Shown one piece after another: positions 1 to 9,844 of a stretch of 64,000 bases of DNA. The stretch covers positions 2,820,979 through 2,884,978 of the forward strand of contig NC_087383.1 in the NCBI RefSeq assembly GCF_963675165.1. The letters run 5' to 3'. The notes below the pieces were generated by a model. The model did not search any database, had not been told where the DNA came from, and saw only the letters and a list, made by a program, of their open reading frames with translations. The translations under genes and the position numbers were made by a program. The DNA comes from Halichondria panicea (taxonomy: Eukaryota > Porifera > Demospongiae > Suberitida > Halichondriidae). Each line of letters starts with the position of its first letter. The stretch's first letter is position 1.

Positions 1-95
1 CTGTCTCTGTGGGGGTACGTGTACAGTGGATAATGTACACTGGGGGGCTGTGGGGGGATAAGATAATGTACACTGGGGGGTACATGTCTACACTG
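1..95. repeat. short 39-bp minisatellite, intron 6 of EFR3-A
   Basis: About two to three units of the GTGGATAATGTACACTGGGG family. The same repeat is short at 60306-60385 and greatly expanded at 30256-30990, always next to EFR3 exon 7. Confidence 0.7.
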
Positions 96-2198
96 TAAGT
101 GGACACTAGAGGGAACAATTGAAATGCTTGAATAAACAATCCTGTTCAGAAAGTGACGGAGTATGTTGGACCTGAAAGCTATCAATGTTACACAACAGAA
201 AAAAGCAGAGAGCAACAGAATACTTTTGACAGTCCGTTATGGACAGTCAAGTCAGAATTTTACAGTCGACCGTACACGACCATAAGTATCAAGCATGGTG
301 CACTAATAATAATACACTATGATGAGAACCGTTTCCAAGTTGGCCACCAGTATATACGTGTACCTGCATGGCTTCCACGACGATGATGTACACACCAGCT
401 GTGAATTCCTTGTCTGATATCCATAGTTTGTTTACGTCAAAGTGTCTACAAGGGAAGCAATGGAGTGTTACACACAGGAAATGAGACAATGGTTGTCATG
501 GTACTAGACCTGCTGAGACAACATTGCACAATAAGAAGTGCAACGAGAACAGTAACTCGAGTCACCCTGTATTACAATACGTACGTACACTGTATACATA
601 TACATTAGGGAAACCACCTTGCCTACAAGTAGCACCTACGCACACGAGGCATTGACTGACTTACTGCAGTATTGGCTTGAGGACACTATCGATGTGAGAG
701 AGTCCGGCAAAAGTTATGAGCTCAGTGAGACTATCCTGAGAGTACCCTCCCAGACTGTCCCCCTCCTCCACAACAGGCTGGATCTCACCAGACTCTCTGT
801 CAGAGTGGGAGGGGGGTTACTATGGGCACACACTGCATATACTCCTACACATTGCCTAAGGCCACCAATGGGTAATGGTGCGTGTACGTCGCTCATTGAA
901 GCTACAGTATGTATGATTGTGTATTAGCCAGTGCTCCAGGAGCAGCAACTTGTAGATACTATTAATGTTATTACATAATTATAGTATACCTTGACTGGGC
1001 GACACTGTGACTGTGCATATTGAAGAGGAAGGGCGGCACTATCTTGTTCATGTGATCTAGGTCCCAAATGTTCATCTGGAGGTTGTCTTGCCGACCAATC
1101 TTCTTTATTACTCCCCTCAGCCGTTGCAACCCAGCCATCTGCGTCCTGTGTGAGGTGTAGTGGGGAGGGGTGGAGTTGGTGATATAAGCAATGTGATCAC
1201 AAGTAATGCATGTGGCAGAGCACCCTAAGGGCGGTACAGTTAAAATATGACACCTAACACTTCGAACTGTGGCCACTCAAACTCATTTCATTTCAAAACA
1301 GTGAATGTGCTCATACTCGTGATATTTGTCGGCGTCGTCGACATTCTTGGTGAGGCTAAGAGAGGCAAAGCGGTGGATGAGGAAGTCGTACTGTCTGTGG
1401 TAGGGGGTGTTCCCTTCCTCTCGCTCGGCAAACTTCACAAACTGTGTGTGTGTGGAGGAAGGGTCGTCAATGTGTTGTATACACAATACACTATTAACAA
1501 AATGAAAAGTACATGTACATGCAATCTAATCGTGAAGATACACGTTCACTCTCTGCACTCACCCACCCACCCACACACACACTACTCACACACCCACTCC
1601 CACACCCACACACATCACACTCCCCCCTACTCACCGAATTGGTGGCCAGTTCTGTGTTGCTAGTTTCCAGCATATTATGCAGTATATCCAGGTAGCTATC
1701 CACAATCAACTGGAGCTTTCGTGAGTCACAGGCTGACAGCAGCTTCTCCGTCACTTGCAGAGCCACACTCACAGCCTGGGGGGAGGGAGAGGCATGAAAA
1801 TGGTATTTTGTACCACGTTTGTGAGAAAGCCATTGGTTGTATCATAGATATAACATTTAAAGTTCCCAGCCACATAAGATACATCATTTTCTGTTCCGGA
1901 GGTGCGGGGATGGTCGATAAATTTCCCTAGCTATACATGACATGTCGACATTGTATACTGTACAGGTATGTCTCTGAAATAGTCGTCTAACCCGTTTCTC
2001 TCTCTTTTGCAGGCTCTGACGCAGTCTCAGAGCGAGGTACTCTCTAATATTGTCCAGATGGTCAGGGGAGGTTTGAACAAAGAAGAGCAGCTTGTCTATA
2101 TTAGCAGACACAGGTGTGGGTGTTTGAGGGTCCTCTGGGAAGAGCCCATCAACCAGCCGTTTGTAGCGAGGTTTGGGGCAGCAGAAGCACGTCGTCAT
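1..2198 (-). CDS. EFR3: EFR3 homologue copy A, exons 1-6 (gene runs off left edge)
   Basis: EFR3 is a palmitoylated armadillo-like plasma-membrane scaffold that recruits PI4-kinase III-alpha with TTC7 and FAM126. Exons on the minus strand: 1992-2198, 1635-1775, 1317-1441, 990-1145, 665-796, 364-445, and the first 6 bases of exon 7 at 1-6. All have AG/GT borders and joined phases. The N-terminus has a Cys cluster (CFCCPK), matching the palmitoylation site of EFR3, then RYKRLVDGLFPED. Later exons show FVKFAEREEGNTPYHRQYDF, MNKIVPPFLFNM and HFDVNKLW, all in the order found in animal EFR3 proteins. Exon 2 joins exon 1 in phase, unlike copies B and C. No stop or frameshift is seen in the part inside the window, so this is the likeliest functional copy. 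The start Met is followed by Thr where copies B and C have Ala. Confidence 0.85.
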
Positions 2199-2242
2199 AG
2201 TTAGATCTAGTTCTGTGTCTTGATTGATTGTAGACCTAGCAT

Positions 2243-2902
2243 TTATTTGTAAAACGTAGAGCAGAGGTTTTTATGTAATATGTTGGCAACCCTGCGCTTT
2301 CTTCTGGGTTTCTCACCCGTATCGTTTGAGGTACCCCCGAACGAGTCGGGTAAGAACTCAGCTAGTTCGATAAATTCCCCATTTTCCGATTTTTTAGATA
2401 GTTTGTCGGGAATGGGGATGGCATTCTGGCCTACATTGACCGTATATGGAATAATGCTTGGTATCGTCGGTAATGTGGGGAGGCTCATGCGGGTTTGAGT
2501 ACGGGGGGCACTAGTGGATACGAGGGGAACATGTGCTAGTGAGGTACTTGACATACCTGCCGTTCCGGTGCTGACAACAGGGCCTGAGGTGGGACTCCGT
2601 GGGGTACCCGAGCCGGAAGCAGAGATGGTTGGGATCGAGGGTGGGACTGATGGTGAGACTGATGAGGGGACGGCTGTGGGGTGGTGTTGTTGGACTGCTG
2701 CCTGAATCCGCTGGTCCATTGCGGTGATGATCGTTGGTAACACCGCGCCGAAGGCTCCCTTAACAGAATTGGCAATCATGGTGTTGAGAGTTGTCGGAGT
2801 TGTCGTCGGGTTGGTGGAACTGATCGGAGGTGTTCCAGTTGAGGATGTGCTCGAGGAGGTAGTGGTCATCTTAGTATAGAGAATTACAGGATAGATCAGC
2901 AA
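2243..2902 (-). pseudogene. gag-like retroelement ORF fragment, copy A
   Basis: A 219-codon open frame. The first two thirds are low-complexity Ser/Thr/Pro. The last third has IPIPDKLSKK followed by GEFIELAEFLPDSF and a basic run PRRKRR. I recognise this IPxKLxxKIxxGEFVxxxxLLP pattern from the first ORF of retroelements common in sponges and cnidarians, recalled rather than searched. The frame stops soon after the basic run, so the C-terminal part expected for that family is missing. It sits 45 bases upstream of the EFR3-A start codon in the same orientation. It could be transcribed as part of the EFR3 leader. No reverse transcriptase lies nearby. Function is not claimed. Confidence 0.5.
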
Positions 2903-3067
2903 GGGAAATCTTGAGAATTATAGGATAGACCCAGAAGAGAAGTTTTCTAATTCCTTTGTTCTTTCACTGACTGCCTGACCACGTGTTCCTTGCGCATGCC
3001 AGTACCGTGTTGGTTGCAATTGGTATTCTGAGAGAGCTAGCTGCAAGGCACAGATTTATTTGCTGGA

Positions 3068-3690
3068 ATGGCCACTAAAGAGCAGAACCAAGGTATAAAG
3101 ACTGTCATGTTTCCTATAAAGGATAAACCCAATGATTGCTAAAGCATAAAACCCTCATTGGTGATTGCTAACCTTGTGTGCTTATTTCAGAGCTCACAAT
3201 TGACGATCTGAAGACAGAACTGAAACTGACTGATGAGCAGCTCAATACAGCAATACAGGAACCAGATCTACCTGAGTTAGCAGCATGTTTCGATAACACT
3301 GATGATTATCTTGAAAAGCTGGAGCTGTCAATGGAGCTGCCCTCTATCAACTTCTGAATACAAACAATTCCCTCGAATGTCTTAATTTGTCTGGTAACAC
3401 ATTGACTAACTGTCGTCACATTGCTGCTGGACTTGCAGCCAATAAGACTCTGAGAATATTGGACTTGAGTAACTGTAAACTGACTGATCAGAGTATCGAG
3501 GAGCTATCAACTGGACTGATCAACAAGATTGAAACAATGCACATTTATGATGGAACAGAAGATGGAATGAAGACGCTTGCCAGACATCTAACTGACACTA
3601 TTGGTGATACCCGACCACCTAATTAATATTCTGTATCGAGACAGTATTCAGGGACGCTAACAAAGAGAGGAAGAGAAATGGACTGCCTGA
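3068..3690 (+). pseudogene. deleted NLR (Death start fused to last LRRs), copy 1
   Basis: Exon 1 (3068-3092, MATKEQNQ) and the start of the Death exon (from 3191, LTIDDLKTELKLTDEQ) match the intact NLRs. After DDYLEKLELS the sequence jumps to the LRR region (AATGGAGCTGCCCTC) in a shifted frame and stops at 3355-3357, giving a 63-residue product at most. The LRR sequence continues in another frame (3387-3626: RILDLSNCKLTDQS). About 2 kb covering the rest of the Death domain, the NACHT domain and the first LRRs is deleted. The same junction is present at 21154 and 63366, so the deletion occurred once and was then duplicated. The 63-residue half-Death peptide could be translated, but I treat it as a pseudogene. 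Confidence 0.8.
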
Positions 3691-3953
3691 GATTTAATGT
3701 GGTTGCATTCTTACCATGATTTTAATTACTTTTGACAATGGATTTTATTTTCTGCCATAATTATATAATAAATGACAATTTGAGAAAAGTAGCGAAGTAC
3801 TATAATATAAAATTATAGTATATTATGTTGGAACATTAGGTCGTTAATAACGTGTCAATAGTACATGCAGATGATATAAATAATTCATGCACTGCTGTGA
3901 ATAGTCAATGAATACATGCACTTTGCTAATGGCAAATCCAATTTAACGCTCTG
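3691..3953. other. AT-rich spacer between NLR remnant and tail gene
   Basis: No gene recognised. The sequence is repeated at about 22050-22316 after the equivalent NLR remnant, which marks it as part of the duplicated unit. Confidence 0.6.
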
Positions 3954-4893
3954 TCAATTATTGTTCATGAGAAAGATGAGCAGATTAACGTTCACTTTGG
4001 CCCTCCCAAACATCTTCATGATTGCCAGGCCCTCGTATTGCAGCTGAAGGAGGTCCTGTGTGGGGAGAAGAGAGGGCAGTGAAACACTTCAACTGGTATA
4101 AGACAAAAAATGCATGTATTCTACATAACACAAAATCATATTAGTGCTCCCTTTATTGCTCCCCTCACCTGGAAGATCAGCTCCACCTTCTCTATCTGCC
4201 TGCCCAGGAAACGACCAGACACCTCAAACTTGCTCACATCCACTGACGTGATCTTAAACACAACATTTCTGAACCTGGGGGAGTGTTAACATAGCGCTCA
4301 ACGTTACACATAAAAGCATAAAATAAGTCAATAGCCTCACACTGAAATAGATTAGTAGTAGAATCTGGATAAAGTACGTACAAGAGCAATAATATTAAGA
4401 GTACATGTCGATGATTATCATGTTGTTTGATCATAGTAGAGGGATTCCCAGAATAGTACATCAATGACAAGAGACATACGAAGCTCTTAACATCAATACC
4501 GTGACACACCAATGTACGCAGGAATTGAAAGCATAATTATATTCTATTTAGTATATAGACAGCCCGTATTAAAGATCTAAGCACACAACACAAGTATGTT
4601 AGTATCTGCTATGCACTCTCCAGTACGTAGGTGGAGACTCACAGAGTGGGTGGGGCATATCTCCATGGACACTGATGCAGATGATTGGTTTGATCACGTC
4701 AGAGTACGCGTCGATACCCAGCTATCTCTCCGGGGAGTCCACTGTCGATGCCCACAGGAAGAACCCTCTGTGGGGGGGGAACAGTGAGAGTCATATCATG
4801 ATTCAGTTCCGGGAATAAATGTCATAGAAAGTCACTAATTGACTCACATTTTTTCCAGCCGAGGTAAATGGAGCACAGCTATAGGTTACGTCT
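3954..4893 (-). pseudogene. C-terminal exons of an unrecognised gene, copy 1
   Basis: Four exon-like blocks with GT-AG borders: 4848-4893 (DVTYSCAPFTSAGKN), 4643-4767 (VGIDSGLPGEIAGY, then a frame break, then SDVIKPIICISVHGD), 4169-4274 (FRNVVFKITSVDVSKFEV) and a last exon 3954-4055 that begins DLLQLQYEGLAIMKMF and ends LIFLMNNN-stop. I do not recognise the family. The mix of beta-like and basic segments might be a C2-type fold, but this is a guess. This copy keeps more of the 4169 exon than the other four copies. The frame break in the 4643 exon argues for a pseudogene. It may be the 3' end of the kinesin-related gene to its right, since the order is conserved in every copy. Confidence 0.5.
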
Positions 4894-5199
4894 CTGTGGG
4901 GCATGGAAAAATTGATTGACTGAAATTGTGTATCAGGTTTTAAGCAACTAATAAGGATTATCACTTATTGAGCGCACAATCCATTCTACCCCCCGCCCAC
5001 ACACACCTGGTCAGTAGACAGCTGATTGCCTATCCACAACATCGAAGGATTTTATCGCAGCTATGTACTTCATTGTACAGCTGCAAGGGGAGTGACATGT
5101 GATACAGTGTGATTCAATGAAAGTCAGTACAACACAGTTAGTGTATGTTTACCAAAGAGGTACATGAGATTGTTCTGACAAATCATTCTTGTACTCTCT

Positions 5200-6390
5200 A
5201 ATACACTAACAGGGTTTCATCTAGGATAACAAGTTGGGGGGGGGGGGGGAGATTTGGGAGTGCGTAAGCGCGTCACAAAATGTTTGGCTATATGCCCACT
5301 TTTGTTTAAATGATTACACCATGCTTAACTTGCTAATGTGATGACATGTAGTACTAATGTGATGATTTCATTAGTTATTAGATTCGCTAAATAATAACTT
5401 AGGTACTTTACTGGATACCCAATTGAAACAAAATTAAAATTCCTCACAATTTACCACAACCACAGACAAGTACTATCTATGAATTAGATTATTTTTACAC
5501 CACAACTGTCAAAGATAAAAATCACAAATGTACATGTACCTAAGTCATTTTGAAACATACCTTGTAACTCCCCCCCCCCCCCCTGTACGAGTTATATGTT
5601 TGTGTTAAGCACACTTAACAGTGTACTCTAAAAGCTACATTTTGATAGTAAAAACTTGGGTATGATGTAAACACTACTGACGTTTTGGCAGGATTAGTGG
5701 AACATATATTTATGGTCCATTCCCCCCTTAAGCCGTGGCTATTTTAAACCACCTCGCTATTCTGGCCAAGCTTTACTGTGCCGGATTAACAAGAGTCTAC
5801 TGTACATGTATTAACGAGTGCTGCAAGCTGCGCTGTGCTAATGCCTCTCGCCATGTTTCGCTTTCTCTCAAACTATGAGAGTGTTAGAGAGGTGAAGAGG
5901 TAATTACATAATGTATTACTGTTGACAGAATTGAATTACATATAGAATAGGAGAGGAGCTGAATGGAAACAGAAGCCTATCTGATGGCTTGATGAATAAT
6001 CAATCTTCAAAGATAGAGCATGTTATTTATATGACCTGTAGCCAAACAGTGGGAGCAAACCTTTGTCAAAGGCACAATCTGTATAGAATAGTAATAGAGA
6101 ATTTGGATCATGAGGCTTATATTTAAACACAACAGCAATATTATTTGCAAAAAGTGGAAAAGACTGGTGTTACATGCATCTATTGTTACCAGACTTGTGT
6201 ACTCTATTGTTATCTATTCTATAATCATTGTCGTGCTTGTGGCTTCTTACCAGAATCCCAAGAAAAAGTAGATCGGGATCTGGACAATCTCACAGGTGGG
6301 GATGAGCACGCATGCGCATTAAATCCACAAGAAAAATGGGTGTGTCTGCAAAGAGAACAAATAGCTACTATACTATAGCTATATAGCTGC
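5200..6390. other. intergenic/intronic DNA with decayed repeats
   Basis: No gene recognised. Contains a G13 run near 5235 and a C12 run near 5571. From about 5427 onward it is nearly identical to 44205-45140, which shows where two duplicated segments were joined in copy 4. Confidence 0.5.
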
Positions 6391-6394
6391 TTTA

Positions 6395-6722
6395 AACAAC
6401 AGATCTTTTCTGGCTCTTAGCGAACAAAAAGCAAGCGCTTTAGTGCAAGGCTAACGAATAGTGTGAACAGATGATTCTGAAGAGACTGTAACAGCCTTCA
6501 ATATGTGAGTCAAACTAGCCATATCTCGAGAAAGAAGCCTTAGTTTGCTAATCCACGAATAAAATCCAAGAACACGTGGCTAAAAGCCTATAGAAGCTGT
6601 TAGTTTTTGTCGTATTGCAACCGTTGAGCAGTTACAGCTGGAATACACACACACACACACACACACACAGTCAGCTTTAGCGTATCCCTCATACGGCTGC
6701 GCCTCAGTCGAGGCATAATAAA
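6395..6722. repeat. dispersed repeat ending in (CA)n and GAGGCATAAT
   Basis: The core shares phrases such as CTCGAGAA.GAAGC and AAATCCACGAAT with 45145-45470 (near identical) and, more distantly, 54460-54872. Each ends in a dinucleotide tract followed by GAGGCATAAT. This looks like a non-autonomous transposon or SINE-like family. The class is not established. Confidence 0.5.
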
Positions 6723-6770
6723 TTATTATACAGTATTCACCGAGTGTATACATGTACATGCTAAACTCAC

Positions 6771-8862
6771 ATCTGCCTTGCTGTTAGCCAGTTCCAATTC
6801 TCTCACCAGCTCAGCTATGACACCCGGTTCCATGACCTCTCGAGCAGCTTCTCCTCCAACTCCCTCAGCAGGTTATCCTCTAGACATCGAATGGTCTCAC
6901 TCTTTTCCTCAACCTGACAGGGGAACATCAATAAGTTGCTGCCAGGTGGAGAATACTCGACATACAACAGTGACGTGCATGTACAGTCAGCTCTCTCAAC
7001 TCTGGCAATCAATACTGCTCAAAGACATTCTTAAAGTGATTGAGCTCACCTTTGGTAGCGCTGACTTATCACAGCTGTTGGTCCAATTCTCCAGAACTCT
7101 GAGCTTCCCCTCGAGGTGCAACTGCAAGTGACAGAAGAGAAAATAGCTCCAATAATATTATACAATAATTAGTAGTATAGACACTGAAAGAGCAGATTAC
7201 CAGGGACATAATTATTGCAGTGCTTATAATTATAGCTGCTCAAAGTGGTCATAAAGCTTCAACAGAACAACCAACCTGTATATTAAAATAGATGCATGTA
7301 CCCTGGGAGCAGTGCAGACGTCAATCAGTCAAGAATTTATTCACAGCTGTAGGCACACACTTGCCCAACCCACTCACCAGAGAGGACACCCTGATAGTGC
7401 CGTCACTGTGTTCCTCATCTCTAACCCTGCTTTCAATGATCAGCTTGTAAATCGAGGCATGGGAAAAATGCTCCAATGTAAACACTGAAAGAGCAGTACT
7501 TCAGAAACAGACATACAGGTTGGTTGTCCTATATTGCAGTGCTTGTAATTATAGCTAATACAATGGTGTTCAGTCATGCAAAATAGACTACCTTACCATA
7601 ACAACCAATCGTGATCCATTAATCTAAACATCTTCATACATACAAAATTCAGTCCATAATAAAAGAGAGAGAGTATCGAGCGTATATTGTTACCTTGCAT
7701 CAGATGTATTCGGAGTGTAACGTTATACCCTGTCTGAACAACTTATGGCATAAATGTTTCTGCCTCGAGGTAAGTAGCGGCTTCTACTCGGATTGTTTGT
7801 GGTTAAAAAGCAGGAAGTTACGTCACTTTCCGAATACATTTGACCCAAGGTAATGCTACATTGGATACTCCCTCTCTTTTATTATGGACTCTTGCTATTA
7901 GCGGCCTCTCAAAACTGGTAAGAAACTTAAGCAACTGTAATCACATGACGTACGTACATGTACCGACACCATTTTATGAAGGAGAGAGTATAATTATACA
8001 AAGCAGCACATTCAGCGTGGGATTAATATAAGGACTGCACATTTCCATGCAGTGCATACTGTACAATGTAACTATAGTAACTCACACGGTTCACTCTGAT
8101 AACTTAATTTGATATGATCTTCATCAAAAAAGCAACGGGAAGTTTTACATGATTGGCTACTGTATCAGCTTGTCCCAAAACTGCTCACCCGTGGCACCTG
8201 TTGCACTTACACGCTCTGACCCAGCCAGGTCAACCAGGCTCTGAACACAGAGAAGGAGGTAAAATCATCATAATAACAATAACTTATTTATGTACATTTA
8301 CACATACATAGTCTGTACGTGTAGATCAAATTAAAGCAAAATAGTCGACCTAGTGTATGTTCACAGCTGTAGGCACACACTTGCCCAACCCCACTCACCA
8401 GAGAGGACACCCTAGCTGATAGTAGTGCCATCACTGAGTTCCTCATCTCTAACCCTGCTTTCAATGGTCAGTTTGAATATTGTGTGTGATCTGGAGTTGT
8501 GCTCGGTAGATCCAAATGTCCGGTTCTCTGAGCAGAAGAGATTATACACATTACCAGCACATCAGGTGCACAGGCAGCATGCATGTACATGTACACACAA
8601 GGCTAAGTCTGAGAGGTCACACTAGGGCAGACCAACAGTGGCTGTAATAAAGAGGTGACATGCTAACACAGGTTGCATGAAACCAACCCTATGGAGACTG
8701 GGCCATTAACCTGGCTACAGGGTGATCACATTAGACAGACAGGTTCACAAAGGTGCACAAGTGATAGTGACTTACTCTCCCCGATCTCAATGATACTAGT
8801 AAATATCTTGGGGAGGGAAATAGGCTCCTCAGACAACCCAACCAACTTATGAGTTAGCCTAG
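6771..8862 (-). pseudogene. kinesin motor and coiled-coil exons, copy 1 (CENP-E-like)
   Basis: Motor exons, in transcript order: 8776-8862 (KLVGLSEEPISLPKIFTS), 8399-8527 (switch I, NRTFGSTEHNSRSHTIFKL), 8189-8240 (switch II, SLVDLAGSERVSATGATG). The SRSHTIF and DLAGSER motifs are diagnostic of kinesins, and the TIFKLTIESR context resembles kinesin-7/CENP-E. Downstream are coiled-coil exons 7050-7121 (LHLEGKLRVLENW) and 6771-6913 (ETIRCLEDNLLRELEEKLLE). The P-loop exon and the alpha-4 helix region are absent. A 4-base insertion near 8413 breaks the switch I exon, and a deletion near 6830 breaks the second coiled-coil exon. A second, partial switch I exon lies at 7378-7448. Clearly a pseudogene or a set of relic exons. 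Confidence 0.75.
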
Positions 8863-9709
8863 CTTGTAAAAGTGCAACAAAAGCTGTGCTGCCTAGCAGC
8901 GCAGCAGCCATTGTGAACTTTGATCGCTTTGGAGATATATAATTATGGCAGGAAATGCAACTTCTGTTTCCTATAATTATTGGACCAAAGCTAATTCTCC
9001 AGAGGTGCACACTTAATACACGGCAATTGGAGAGTGCCAAAACTCAACTCTGCAGTTCTGGTACTGTAAGACCTCTAATTAAGGTGACCCTCCAAATATG
9101 CGACACTCTCAAGCTTAGGTAATTTTCTGACTTCTACGACAGCTACGTTGACAATTATGTTTTAATGTCGCGTCCTAAATGAGGTAAATATAGCCACACC
9201 CTAGCATCGGTTTTGGAAAACACGTTCTAGAAATTGAGGCAAGTATAGACTGAGTAGAGCTATCCATAATCAGATACGACATCAGGTTTTTATCAACCTC
9301 CAAAAGAAGCGACATCTGGCTTCGTAATTATTTTAAAAAAGTGTTGCTTTAATTAAAGGTCTTACGGTATTAAATCATATTTCTTACTTGAAAACTTGAA
9401 TACGTCAGGTTCATTACTGACAGGACAGGATTCTCAGCCTCAAACTGTGCAAATTAAAGAACAGAAAACACTGATGATCCACGACCTTACAACATAACTT
9501 AAACCTGTAGATTTAATAACCAGACAATTTATTATTATTGATGAACCAGACAATAATCTATGGCTGATCAATTGACTCACCCTCTTTCCATTCGGAGAAT
9601 GCTGTAATACTTTAGCAATGCGATGGAGCTAAAAGCTAGATAGCCAGGTTTCATCATAGATAAACTATGGTTTCACTCAAATGTCTTTGGTGGGTGTGGT
9701 ATTAAATGC

Positions 9710-9757
9710 AAAAGTGGGTGTATCTCAATCTTAGATATCTGAGATACACCCACTTTT
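9710..9757. promoter_or_regulatory. 18-bp-arm hairpin upstream of NLR1
   Basis: The arms AAAAGTGGGTGTATCTCA and TGAGATACACCCACTTTT are perfectly complementary around a 12-base loop. It ends 88 bases before the NLR1 start codon. The same hairpin precedes NLR2, NLR3 and the 20169 remnant at 74-95 bases, but not the other three NLR remnants. It could be a promoter element, a transcribed 5' stem or a small relic transposon. Confidence 0.6.
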
Positions 9758-9844
9758 TTTGCAAGTCATGCAAAAACAACAACACACCCAATATATTTCA
9801 AAGAGATCTAGAGCTAGCTGCAAGGCACAGATTTATTTGCTGGA

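Noticed and set aside
2280-2705. Plus-strand open frames opposite the gag-like ORF
   Set aside because: They are shadows of the minus-strand frame, which has the recognisable motif.
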